64,000 bases of DNA, from NCBI RefSeq assembly GCF_000764305.2, contig NW_025942283.1:62001-126000 (forward strand). Reading direction: 5' to 3'. The notes beneath the pieces are model-generated. The model saw nothing but the letters and a program-made list of their open reading frames with translations. It was not told where the DNA came from and ran no database searches. The stretch is from Hyalella azteca. Its lineage: Eukaryota; Arthropoda; Malacostraca; Amphipoda; Hyalellidae. Numbering within the stretch: the first letter of the stretch is position 1; each line of letters begins with the position of its first letter. Positions 12,601 through 22,646 of this stretch are shown one piece after another. The translations under genes were made by a program, and so were the position numbers.

Positions 12601-15150
12601 CTGCTCTGGCAACGACCTCGGGAATTTCATGAACATACCTCCGGGTGGTGAAGCTGAGCTCGCCAACCGCACTAAAGAGTTTCTTTACCAGTGAGTTCAG
12701 GACGTTGTCAACAAAATGCTAAAGTTCATACTGTAATAAAGAATGGACCATAGGTAGGCATTTATTTTTTAGCAGCTGAATGAATCCTCAGACTGGTGAA
12801 ATGTGTTCAAAAGAAATGCAACTGTTTCTCGTGCAGGTTCATTGATGCCTTCATTGAGTTCCCTAAACCTTTGATTGGCGTGGTGAATGGTCCCGCAGTC
12901 GGGGTGTCGGTGACCACCCTAGGCCTCTATGACGCCGTGTATTCTTCTGATCAGGTATGTCTGCTTGTATTTACTCATTTGCTTATTTCCAGTCGATGAA
13001 ATTAGAAAAATATTTTCCTCACTGGAATAAGAGAATCTATCTAGAACCAGCTTAATTTTTTCCCTGAGTCACGATTTTAAATTTGAATCTCAAATGTTCA
13101 TCTCTCTTTCGTGTGGTCACTAAAAGCTATAGGCGGGATATCCTGTATCAATATTGTTTCTGTGCCATGAATTCTGAATTAAAATTGAGGTGTCCGTGAA
13201 ACAAATGAATTCCGCTCAACTAGAAATGTAACTAACACAAGGACGTCTATAGCGTGTCACGGCTCTGACATTTTATTGGTGATAATAACTATGGTTGTTC
13301 CCCTCACTTCGAACTCTAATGGCATTATCGTTTGTTTGTCAAACTCGTATGAAATGCAAATCATGCTCCTCTAAAGCAATCTCGAGCACCTGCTGCTGCA
13401 GCCTTGATTGCCCTGAAATACAAGCAATTTGTGTGCAGGCTTGGTTCCAGACGCCCTTTTCACAGCTCGGCCAAACCGCTGAAGGATGTTCATCTTACGT
13501 GTTCCCTCGCTTGATGGGCCCAGGCATCGCATCAGAGATGCTTATGTTCAACAAGAAGGTCTGTGTAGTACTGTTTATCTTAGGCACAATTCGCAACTCA
13601 GCATTTGCGCTTATAAATCAACTCTGCGTGTGGGATTTCCCTACACGACGAATAAACTTTGCATCAAGAAGACGTACAAAATTTTGTCTGTTGTTTAGTG
13701 GAGTGCACCTGGAATTATTGTTTTTTTTTTTTTTATTTTTTTTATTGCTTTTGCTTTTTGCTTACTTACATTCAAATTATAAATGATTTCATTCGACTAT
13801 CGACATAACTGTAAACTTGTGGTTCATTCTAAAGAAACATTTTTGTACTGGAAACTTTTATTTCGATCTAAATACATTTTTTCTATCTTATAAACTTGGT
13901 GAACTTGGACTTCAGTTAAGCACTTTGATTGCTAAACGCACTCCTCTGTACATTTAAAGTTAATCCACAACATATTTAAAGTAACTATAACTTGGGAAAT
14001 TGATAATCACTGAAGTCTAAGTAGATGATGCTGTATCATATTTGTATATTAGTTTGTTCTGGTGGGATCGGCTTATCAAAACATGACAAAGTGTTTGTGA
14101 TCATCCGGATAAAAGTAGCTGCAATCGCGTTCAGAAATTTCGATGCGATCTATGATCGTGTGTTTGAGCAGACGTCACGATCTTTGACATCAGCAAAGAA
14201 CAAAACCTCCTTAACTTACGAAGCCAAATCGGAATGAGGAGGAGTCACTTCCTTATCGAACAAATATGGCTTTCTTCGTAGGCGGTAGGTCTACGAAATG
14301 TGGCGTGATTCTTCGTAGGTTTAAATTCCTATTTGTGTAAGTCGTTGCTGAGCCGCTAGCTGGAGATGGACTGACGTTTGCTCTCGGTTCTCTTCTGCGT
14401 GATGATCGAGGAAGGACGTTTAACCAAAAACATTAGCATTCTTGACTGTTGAAGACTAATCGGTACATCTTACAAAAGTAAAAGAAGTCGGGCAAGAGTT
14501 TGCGGTATATTATTTAGTTATTAATATATTTATTATTATATTATGTACAGCACAACATGAAGCATGAGGTGATCGTTACAGCTGTCAGCACATGAGGCAC
14601 AGCGCTACAGGTTGGTGACAGAAGTCTTCCCTCACGACCGACTGCAGCAGGAGGTGTGGCCGCGTCTCCAGGCCTTAGCGAAGTTGCCCGCGCGCTGCCT
14701 CATCTACAGCAAGGAGCTCACTCGCGCTGCTGATAAGGAAATCCTCAAAAAAGTGAGTTATATTCTTATTCTTCTTTACGGTGAATGTCATGTCATGCTA
14801 AGTGATTGATTTAAACTCATGATTAGAGTAGTCCGAGTCACCAAGTAGTCCGAGTAGTTCGTTGGTTACAAAACACGTTGTGCTTCTCCATATAAGTGGA
14901 TGAGGAAAATTCTTCAATCTTTTATTTGAACGACTAGGCTCAAAGTGACGAGTGTACTGACTGACACATGACATTAATTCGTTATGTTTGTCACTATTTC
15001 CTTAAAAATTACCTATTATTATGTCTAAATCTTGTTGTATTGTTCTTTTCCTAGACAAATCGTGCGGAGTGTGAACGTCTCTGCGAGCGCTGGCAGTCAG
15101 AAGACTGCAAGAATGCCATCATGAACTTCTTCTCTCGTCAAAGAAAGTGA
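9633..15150 (+). CDS. ECI2: Enoyl-CoA delta isomerase 2, mitochondrial (ACBP + crotonase), nine exons
   Basis: Moves cis-3 or trans-3 double bonds to trans-2 so unsaturated fatty acids can enter beta-oxidation. Exons: 9633-9673, 10367-10530, 11417-11610, 11927-12031, 12512-12690, 12837-12954, 13439-13558, 14582-14752, 15055-15150. All introns are GT-AG and phases join without a break: 1188 nt, 395 aa plus TGA, the usual length. Residues 1-45 are Arg/Ser-rich and non-acidic, as in a mitochondrial leader. Residues about 47-133 are an acyl-CoA-binding domain ([18 protein letters not shown]). The crotonase domain follows: oxyanion-hole elements SGNDLGNF (about 200) and [10 protein letters not shown] (about 246), and the proposed catalytic Glu in TAEGCSS (about 282). 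The C-terminus is SRQRK, without the peroxisomal SKL of mammalian ECI2. Confidence 0.96.
10156..10190. repeat. Poly-T / GA low-complexity tract in ECI2 intron 1
   Basis: A run of about 19 T followed by GAGAGAGAGAGA lies in the first intron. A simple repeat with no sign of function. Confidence 0.6.
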
Positions 15151-17200
15151 AATCGGATTGTCTAAAGGAGTGAATAGATGCCATACATGAGATCAGGGCA
15201 GGTCAATCTGCTCTCGTGTGGACCAAACGGAACTTAATGACTGTAGTTTCTTTTGGTCGACTTGTTTTGTAGCTTGTCACTGCGTTCGATCGGTGAAGAT
15301 CTTCGATAATTTTGTCAGTAGGAATTTATTTTTTTTATCTGGTCATAATCTTGTACCTACTATTTAACCAGAGACGACCTTGAAGTCTTCCACAATGCTT
15401 TTTCTAGAACTTTGTGGAAAGCAAATTTTAATGGTGTTTCATCATTCCAAATGAAAAGCAGGATCAATTTTAATTGAAACAAGAAAGAACTGTTGCCGTG
15501 TCCAAACACAATTTTATTTACTATAATGAATTCTAAACTTGATATATGATAGACACTATCCTGGGGAATTTTCGGTATAATTTTTTTCTTATGAAAGGTA
15601 AGGGAAGATCGAGGAAATTCTCATGCTGACTGAAGCGTCAGTGTGAAAATAACTTGATTATCCATGCGTTCTATTTTTAAGTTCTTGATTTTAGTTAGAT
15701 TATTCTTCGAACTTAGTTATGCTACTAATAACCTTGTTTTATTATGTTCATTATATAGTAAATGATTTCACATTGTAAAACAATACGATAATTCTATCCT
15801 GGACCCAGAGTTCCATCTTAACCAGTGGTATTCCCGGCAGTATTTAGCGTGTGCAATGTTATCTTTGAGTCATTTTGAAACAATTCTGATTCAATCGATT
15901 TTTTTCCTCCTTTAAAATATGGTCTTATATTCTTATCAGCGAAGAATTAATTGAGAAGCAGAATTGCCGTAGAATCTCATAGAGTTCTGGTTCCGATTGG
16001 ATGGAGTAATTTTGAAAAACATAGCTCCTGTACGAAAATGTTATGCTGTGTATCAGTTGAATTAAACTTTGCAGCACCACATTGGTATCATTTTTCGATT
16101 TGGAGGAGGATTCAACTAATTACACATCGTTTTTAAATGTGTTTCCAGAATTTATCGTCTTAAGGCTCTAGTAAGTCGTGAACCTAATATTTCATTACCG
16201 AATGCTGAATTTTATTTGGTTTAACGACGCCTTCGTCACGCTCGAGTGTTATTTAAAAATTTGTTTAGATCAAACAATTCAGAAGCTCATATAATGCGAT
16301 GATCATGACGAGCGACACATCAGGTGGTAGATAACTCGTTTTTCTCAGTAGATGTTACTACTGAACAAGGCCCTATTCAGTTAAATTTATTTTTAACACT
16401 TGTGCAGATTTTAAGCGTTGTTACGTACGAATGATCATGTGAGAACATTGATCAACTTATTTTGTTACTATCCAGAGTTAATGGTCACATTTTGTATGAT
16501 AAACGAGGAGCGACACGATTTTTGCAATGATTCCGGGTGCTTACGTCGTTCAGGTTTTTCGACCCTAATACAAGTATTAGGCGCCATATCCTATGCAGCA
16601 GGGGAAGATGAAACTCGAGGATAATCAGAGAGGAATGCATTATACAGTATGAACGAGGCTTCAAACATAGCTGAACGTAATACGTGCGAAAAATATACAT
16701 CATTGACATATTCCTGTCAAATAAAAACTGATCCAACAACGGGCTGTGAATGTCATAAGCTATAATGTACGCGTCTGACTTGTGGCTTTTAATGTTTTTA
16801 ACACTTTGACAGCATCTCTGAGATTAGCCCGTTTACCCCGCCTGCACATTTTTCAAACCTGTGGCAAGTTAGCAGTTACCCAACTAATAGATGTTGTGTG
16901 TCGTTTCATTTAGGTAAGATCAAACTTATTCAGTAAAAACGGCGGGACTGATGTGGAAAAGATTGACTGTCATCATTCTGTACGTAATGCGCCATATGTG
17001 GACACAGAAACTGTGCACCAATTGTGGTACATGATGTGGGGAGAAATCGGTTTATCACTCTATACAATGTGAGCCGTGCGTATTTACGCACTATCACGCA
17101 AAAGCAAAGTATAAATTGTTGCTTTCATCCATGTTTGACTATTTATTCAGTTATTATTCAAGTTTAGATTCATATAATAAGAGATTTTCCTTAACATAAC
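15151..17200. other. ECI2 3' UTR and intergenic DNA
   Basis: No exon or known repeat was recognised. The 3' UTR must begin here. The first canonical AATAAA on the plus strand that I found is at 16720-16725, with an ATTAAA variant at 16061-16066. Either could serve as the polyadenylation signal; transcripts are needed to choose. Confidence 0.4.
16720..16725 (+). promoter_or_regulatory. Candidate polyadenylation signal AATAAA for ECI2
   Basis: First exact AATAAA downstream of the ECI2 stop codon, about 1.57 kb after it, in TGTCAAATAAAAACTG. Position only; no transcript evidence. The ATTAAA at 16061 is the alternative. Confidence 0.3.
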
Positions 17201-17376
17201 ATAGTGATGTCGGCGCTGAAGTGTAGGCCTGATGTGGCCTGTCGCCGATTCTTTTCCTTTTCGTGCCTTGTTCTGTTGTTCATAGATCTAAACTCGTGTC
17301 ATTTGACCGGATCTTTTCATGACTGACGATAGTTTGAAGTAGCTACTAGACTACTAGGAGCTAGGCATTTCAAATC

Positions 17377-17414
17377 CTGTCTCTTATACACATCTAGATG
17401 TGTATAAGAGACAG
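17377..17414. other. Nextera mate-pair junction adapter (first copy), assembly contamination
   Basis: CTGTCTCTTATACACATCT (17377-17395) is followed immediately by its exact reverse complement AGATGTGTATAAGAGACAG (17396-17414). These are two Tn5 mosaic ends joined head to head with no spacer, the known 38-bp circularisation junction of Nextera mate-pair libraries. A natural Tn5/IS50 insertion would not give two abutting mosaic ends in animal DNA. Confidence 0.97.
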
Positions 17415-17549
17415 GTTCTAGTTGGTTCAACGAAAGTGGGCTGTCCTCTGTCCCACTCGATAATTTGAGATATACATCCTGATTTTACTCTTTCTCTGAA
17501 ATGCTGCTTGTAACAGAAGCTCAAGACAATATATACGATGAATGATCTC
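17415..17549 (-). other. 135-bp insert trapped between two mate-pair adapters
   Basis: This segment is bounded on both sides by junction adapters and is not demonstrably contiguous with either flank. On the minus strand it is fully open and includes GQPTFVEPTRT, compatible with a LINE endonuclease segment, but I cannot prove it belongs to the same LINE-A copy. Confidence 0.7.
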
Positions 17550-17587
17550 CTGTCTCTTATACACATCTAGATGTGTATAAGAGACAG
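17550..17587. other. Nextera mate-pair junction adapter (second copy), assembly contamination
   Basis: Identical 38-bp palindromic junction, made of CTGTCTCTTATACACATCT (17550-17568) plus its reverse complement (17569-17587). ORFs crossing it gain the artefactual peptides MCIRDR, SLIHI and LLYTSRCV, which are translations of the adapter and not protein sequence. Confidence 0.97.
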
Positions 17588-17839
17588 ATCAAAACCTGGC
17601 AGCTGAAATTCAACAGGTACAATTTTCCCCCCGTGATTTTTAGGAAGTGTTTCTGTAATACAAATAATGTCTATACTCTCGTTTGCGATCACAGTTAACA
17701 GTTCACTTTTTTTGTTCAAAACGGAATCCGAGTTCGTGTAAAAACATTTTAAAACTTTTTGTCCACTTTCACTTTGATGTATGCGGTTACTTCCTACATT
17801 ATTTACAGGCCTTGATCTACGGACATCGTTCCTACTAAT

Positions 17840-18403
17840 TACTTGTCCTCCATCTCCTCCGACTGTCCGTGAGCAGCCGGTGTTGTCTTGGCAGCTTGGA
17901 AGTGATTGACCTGATTTTTCGTACCTTTCCGCCTGATTCTCTCCTGCCACTTTTTGCGAAAAACCGCCCTTTGCAAGGGGGTGGAATCTTTCTTTACAAA
18001 AACTGACTTGTAATCAGCGGATTCTCCCAATTATATATCAACGATTTCAGGTTTTCTGTGAATTGACATTGCATGATGAAAATACTGGAAAGCAATTTCA
18101 TGCAATCAAATGTATGTGTTTTTGTGGCATTGTATCTCAGTTCATTTTGAAGTGTTGTAGACTACTCTTTCAGGTTCTGTTTTGTATTTAAAGACACAGA
18201 GTTTACACACTTGTATTTAACTGCTTTCTCGCTGTTTTCAGCACGCTCCAGACCTGAGAAGAATCCTTTACAGTCACCAGCAAAGGTCTGAAGGTGTTGC
18301 CAGCAGCATCCTTCGAGCGTAGCCTCTTGCAAGATATAACATCAATCGATGTGTTGAGTACCTTGCTGCAACAGTCTACAACAAAGGCCGAGTCATCCAT
18401 CAC
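17840..18403 (-). pseudogene. LINE-A ORF1, C-terminal part (interrupted)
   Basis: The upstream part, 18203-18403, reads DDSAFVVDCCSKVLNTSIDVISCKRLRSK and FRPLLVTVKDSSQVWSVLKTARKQL, an RNA-binding-like C-terminal domain typical of CR1/L2-type ORF1 proteins. After about 150 bp of unrelated DNA the ORF1 tail resumes at 18030 with YKSVFVKKDSTPLQRAVFRKKWQER. The intervening stretch (about 18045-18200) contains stops and may be a small insertion. Confidence 0.65.
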
Positions 18404-19002
18404 TCGGTCCTTCGCATCAGATGCGTTCTTTCAGGAATCCCAAACCAGACCAGGTTGGCCTTCCTACGTTCTCTATCAAGCAATTCACGTGGGCTTTCAT
18501 TAGCGACTTCAGATAAATCAGCTGTCTTGTTCTTTACTTCCATTTCTTCCGTATTTTTTAACTGAGCCTTCACTTCAGTCAGCTCATTGCATAGCGAGCT
18601 TAGTTTATCACTCAGCGAGCGCACCATCTCACTCAAGGAGTTTACTACATCATTCAACAATTTCGACTCATTGCAGTGCTCTTCCACCGACTCCTCTCTT
18701 TTTCGAGCACCAAGAGTTGGTTTTTCGCAATCACGGCAAAACCAATGAAGCAATTTAGATTTCTGAAGAAATGTGTGCTCCTTAGAGCTCAACTTCGAAC
18801 AGCTGATGCAAATGAGATCTTCGCATAGTTCACAGGTGACCATCTGGACTTCGCTCAAAGAGATCTCTTTGCAGTACTTGCAAACTTTCATCTCTGGCTG
18901 GGCTGATTTGCTTCTATTTTGTGTTCTAGAGTCCGTAGACGGCTTTTCTCTGAAGGCCGTAGAGGGCTTTTCGACTATCTTTTTTATTTTCTGTCCAGCC
19001 AT
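18400..19002 (-). CDS. LINE-A ORF1 protein: PHD-like zinc finger plus coiled coil
   Basis: 200 codons starting MAGQKIKKIVEKPS. Residues about 40-95 hold a Cys/His cluster of PHD-like spacing: CKYC, then CELCEDLICISC, then HWFCRDC. A Leu-rich coiled coil follows at about 110-155 (LLNDVVNSLSEMVRSLSDKLSSLCNELTEVKAQL). The frame is lost just after ANLVWFGIPE, the usual start of the ORF1 RNA-binding domain, and continues in another frame downstream. Such PHD plus coiled-coil ORF1 proteins occur in CR1/L2-superfamily LINEs; here it would bind element RNA. Confidence 0.75.
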   Translation of the reverse strand: MAGQKIKKIVEKPSTAFREKPSTDSRTQNRSKSAQPEMKVCKYCKEISLSEVQMVTCELCEDLICISCSKLSSKEHTFLQKSKLLHWFCRDCEKPTLGARKREESVEEHCNESKLLNDVVNSLSEMVRSLSDKLSSLCNELTEVKAQLKNTEEMEVKNKTADLSEVANESPRELLDRERRKANLVWFGIPERTHLMRRTE

Positions 19003-19204
19003 TATTAAATTATTAAATGCACGAACTAGTTCTCTTGAACGGAGAAAAATACAGAAAATGACGGAGAAACATACAAAACTGAGTTGAGTTGAGTATAGTA
19101 AAGTTCCCTCGAAAATTCCGGCTTGAGGAACAGCTGAGCTGCAGCAGTAAAACGTGGTAAAGGGAACAGTGAAATTATATATATATCCTTATTATATATA
19201 AGCT

Positions 19205-19345
19205 ACATAACATAATATAACATAGTGATGTCGGCGCTGAAGTGTAGGCCTGATGTGGCCTGTCACCGATTCTTTTCCCTTTCGTGCCTTGTTCACAGAA
19301 GATCTAAAAATCGTGTCGTTTGATCGGATCTTTTCATGACTGACT
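19205..19345 (-). mobile_element. LINE-A 3' UTR fragment
   Basis: Nearly identical to the 3' UTR at 17205-17340: a TAACATAGTGATGTCGGCGC start on the plus strand, then GGCCTGTCACCGATTCTTTT and the GTGTCGTTTGATCGGATC segment. Similarity stops after CATGACTGAC. This is a second, severely 5'-truncated copy placed directly upstream of the previous LINE-A. Confidence 0.75.
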
Positions 19346-20351
19346 GTGAGGGAAAGCTCGCGAAATTTCAGATTTCCCGCTAAACATGCACGCCGCATCA
19401 TGCGTGCCGGCAAACTTGCCTCACTGCTATCTCAGTCGTGGAGAAACGCGCGCCTGCCGCTCCTCGTTTTGCTGTTTGCCCGGTAAGTTGTGTAGGACTA
19501 TAGCTTATTATCTCCTATCCTGTCCATTTACCGCGTTCAGTCAGTCGCCTATATCTTGCTAATTTTTAATGTAAATATTAAGGGAGTGTTGATTAAATTA
19601 TGGATGTAACTTCAATTGCCTGGCCTGTTTTCTCTAGCGGCTGGGCATGGCCTTTGTAGGCTTCTGAAATGCATTTGCGCGAGCAATATATTAGTTTCCA
19701 TGTTTCATGTTTTTCATTTGTTGATATTGTCCGTGCCCCAACGGTCTGCTCGCTTAAACGCCCTGGCACTGCAGCACCTACAGCCTGACATTGAACGTAT
19801 CCCCCTTTGTTAAAAGTACGCCGGCGGGCCTGCTTGGTGGCGCTGACCACGTTACCTTCGGAGCCCTTGTTGTTTCCCTTCTAAAGCTGCTAGAGCCAGC
19901 TAGTTTTATGCGGGCCAGTTTCGTCGCATCAGCGTCCGTCCGCACTCCGCTCTGTTGAGCTGGCAAACCTCAAGTTGAGTTGGGCGCTGCGTGTGTGCGA
20001 TCTGTCCGTGGTTGACCTAAGGAGGAGCCGACACGAAGCTTAGACTTGTTCCGTTAATTCCGTATCCGTTTCAGTGTGCATTTAGTTTAAAGTAACGTGA
20101 TAGGTAAGCGCGCACTGTGCCATTCTCTGTACCCGCAACTTTCAGCTCTTTAGGAATTTATTCATTTTCTTAGTAAAGTATTAAAACTTGTTCGCCTTGT
20201 CCTTCCTTCCTGCAACGGTCTTGAACTGCCCTGACTCTGACGATAGTTTGAAATAGCTACTAGACTTCCACCGGGTTCGATATGGTGCTAGGCATTTCAA
20301 GTCTGAACATATATTTTTCCATAGCCTTATCTAGTCTGTTCTTGAACGCAT

Positions 20352-20918
20352 TTACACTAACGCGTTCATACTTGGAGCGCCAACGAAGTCATCGGGGAGG
20401 CTGTTCCACATGTCGTTGATTCGAAGGGAGAAGAAATGTTTGTCGCGTGGAGAAGTTGCAGCGCAGTTTTTTAGTTTATAGCCGTGGCCCCTGGCGTTGG
20501 TTCTTGTTTCATATTCTAGTAATCCTTCGGGGACCTTGTATAAACCATGAGTGTATTTGTATACTTCAATGAGGTCCCCACGCAGACTTCGATATCTGAG
20601 GCTTGGAAGCTTCATAATCTTCAATCTTTCTTCATAGGACTTGCCCTTCAAGCCTGGAATTATCCTTGTTGCACGTCTTTGAACATTTTCTATTAAATTT
20701 TTGTCCTTTTCAAATCTCGGTGACCACACAACGTTTCCAAACTCTAGGTTCGGGCGCACGACAGCAACAAACAACTGCTTCAGCGCTTCTGCATCTAGGA
20801 ACTCGTATGAGCGGCTGATAAGTCCAATAAGTTTGTTAGATAGGTTAGCTTGCGTCTCAACATGCTTAGAAAATTTCAGCTCCTTGTCGACATAAACTCC
20901 TAGATCTTTTCCATACAA
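20352..20918 (-). pseudogene. LINE-A ORF2, C-terminal domain
   Basis: 188 open codons covering the RT thumb and C-terminal region (DLGVYVDKELKFSKHVE, QLFVAVVRPNLEFGNVVWSP, NVQRRATRIIPGLKGKSYEE, RGDLIEVYKYTHGLYKVPEG, NDMWNSLPDDFVG). It is the best-preserved example of this domain in the window and is useful as a query for the copies at 28640, 52555, 54085 and 56286. Confidence 0.85.
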
Positions 20919-21020
20919 GACTTTTCAATCATTACTCTCTGGTTGCAACCATGTCTTCTCATACTGTAATCTTCCAGTTCATTGTTCTTCCCGATGTGAA
21001 GTACTTTACACTTAAAATTA

Positions 21021-21264
21021 TAATAATAGCGGTTTCGGCGTTTAGTAGGCTGAGGGCCTGTCGCCGATTCTTAACATCGCCGAACATCCACAGCATTTTG
21101 CGGTCTCGGAACTCGCAACGCACTGCTTCAATTCTGTTTTGCTTAATTAACCGCCCGGCCTCCTCGCCGATTCTGACCAGAAACTGGCGCACAGAGCTGC
21201 ATGGGATCGAACCCGCGCCTCTCTGCTCCAATCTTGGTACCCTGAACTTTAACCACTGGGCGCA
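21021..21264 (-). mobile_element. tRNA-derived SINE inserted in LINE-A RT
   Basis: On the minus strand the head is tRNA-like, with an A-box region CAGTGGTTAAAG and the B box GGGTTCGATCCC (21203-21214 on plus). A body of about 130 bp follows, then a 3' end reading AGAATCGGCGACAGGCC. That 3' end is shared with the LINE-A 3' UTR. It interrupts the LINE-A ORF between ...WQLRF and the KVLHIGKNN segment, so it inserted after the LINE. Flanking AAAATTA/ATTAAA words suggest a short, imperfect target duplication. Confidence 0.85.
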
Positions 21265-22400
21265 TTAAACCGCAGCTGCCACGTATCAGCCCAGTTAACT
21301 AAACTGTCAAGATCGTCTTGCAATTGCGCTTTATTTGACGCATCCTTCACTGTATTATAAACTTTTGTGTCGTCGGCATACATGGAGCACACGCTGGACA
21401 CTGCTTCTGGCAGATCGTTTATAAATGCAACGAACAAAATAGGTCCAAGAACGATTCCATGTGGCACGCCACTGCGCACTGATGCCCAGTCTGACACGGT
21501 TCCGTTAATACTGACACGTTGTCGTCTACCTACTAGAAAATATCTGATCCATTGGAGTACGTTTCCCTCAATTTTCAAAGACTTCACTTTACGCAACAGC
21601 CGCTAATGCGGAACACTGTCAAATGCTTTGGCAAAATCGATGTACAATGCATCCACTGGCTCTCTTTCGTCCAACAGGCGAGTCCAATCATTCAACGTAG
21701 CTAAAAAGTTAGTAGTGCAGGACCTACCGGCAATAAAACCATGTTGACAATCTGATGGGAGATGGTGGATGATGGTGGAGGAGGAGCACTAGATGGATTC
21801 AAAATTAGATGGAGGTCAAAATAGTGAATTTGGGTTATGTTCACCTCATCACACGTTTCTCCATAGTCAACAAGCTATATGTATCAGCTAGTACAAAAAA
21901 TTACAAAAAATCTGGAATTAACAAAAAGTACCTACTGATTGTCTCAAACATTGTTCATCTAAACTCGTAAGAGAATATCAACACAGCCATGCATGGCTGG
22001 ATTCAAAGATATGATGTTTCAAGAAATTGCAGAGCTCATGTGCTCAATGAAGCTGATCCAGAAAGATTGCGAACGCGAAGAAAAGCAGGTTTAGCCATGA
22101 TAAAATTTATATGGATGAACAAAGACTAGCTCAATCTAAAGAGTAAATGATTGAAGCGACTCTTGTGAAGCCATAAATCATCAGCGATTGTAATTATCGA
22201 GCTTCAATTTGAGGCGTTCCGAGTAATCTTACATAATAAAATAGAACTAAAATCTGAGAAAATTTAAGGTTCTCATATTTGAATGCAAATAATTGTGAAA
22301 ATAGGACTATTTTTGTCCTTTACATTGAATTTTACATTGTTTTCCAGTTCATATATTCCACTTGATGAACCATGCAGGTCTTACTGATCAGCGTAGCGGA

Positions 22401-22633
22401 ATATATAGCGGTTTCAGCGTTTATTAGGCCATAGGCCTGTCGCCGATTCTTAACATTGCAGAACATCCATCGCATGTTGCGGGCTTGAACTCGCTACTCA
22501 CTGCTTCAAATTTTCCTTGCTTAACCGCCCGGCCTCTTTGCCGATCCTTACCAGAAACTGGCACACAGAGATGGGATCGAACCCGCACCTCTCTGCTCCA
22601 ATCTTGGTATACTGAACTTTAACCACTGGGCCA
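22401..22633 (-). mobile_element. tRNA-derived SINE, second copy
   Basis: Same family as 21021-21264: B box at 22573-22584 (minus GGGTTCGATCCC), A-box side CCCAGTGGTTAAAG, and tail ending AGAATCGGCGACAGGCC then GCGTAATAA-like AT-rich end. It lies 14 bp from the left TIR of the mariner at 22647. Divergence between the two copies is scattered, so they are independent insertions. Confidence 0.85.
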
Positions 22634-22646
22634 TAACATCAAGCTA

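Larger units (their letters stand above)
17200..19190 (-). mobile_element. LINE-A copy with ORF1, partial ORF2 and 3' tail, joined artificially
   Basis: Read on the minus strand, ORF1 begins at 19002. ORF2 endonuclease begins near 17770 (CFYTNSDSVLNKKSELLTVI, IICITETLPKNHGGKIVPVEFQLPGF) and stops at 17588, where an adapter sequence intrudes. After a 135-bp piece and a second adapter, the sequence resumes directly in the LINE-A 3' UTR (17205-17376, ending in the CATCACTATGTTATGTTA-type tail seen at 53141). The whole RT region, about 2 kb in this family, is absent. Because both joins are sequencing adapters, the missing part is an assembly artefact rather than a biological deletion. Confidence 0.8.
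20237..21752 (-). mobile_element. LINE-A copy, reverse transcriptase and C-terminal region, split by a SINE
   Basis: On the minus strand RT begins near 21740: HGFIAGRSCTTNF, then ALYIDFAKAFDSVPH (first catalytic Asp). Next come SINGTVSDWASVRSGVPHG, LGPILFVAFINDLP and MYADDTKVY (the catalytic YADD). A SINE interrupts it at 21021-21264, then it continues through LHIGKNN, KDLGVYVDKELKFSKHVETQ, VVRPNLEFGNVVWSPRFEKD, RRATRIIPGLKGKSYEERL, and ends with MWNSLPDDFVGAPSMNA. One stop (H-stop-RLL at about 21605) breaks RT. Both the 5' end and the 3' UTR are truncated. RT motifs place it among CR1/L2-like LINEs. Confidence 0.88.

Noticed and set aside
13295..13786. 163-codon ORF overlapping ECI2 exon 7
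   Set aside because: Different frame from the exon and reads through intron on both sides; the exon in the correct frame is clearly conserved.
17377..17414. Natural Tn5/IS50 insertion
   Set aside because: No transposon body, no 9-bp target duplication, and two mosaic ends abut with no spacer, exactly as in the library adapter.
17384..17950. Two ORFs beginning or ending in MCIRDR, SLIHI or LLYTSRCV
   Set aside because: Those ends are translations of the 38-bp mate-pair adapter; only the LINE part between them is biological.
21203..21214. tRNA gene
   Set aside because: The A and B boxes belong to a SINE head; no acceptor stem or full cloverleaf, and two diverged copies share the same non-tRNA body.
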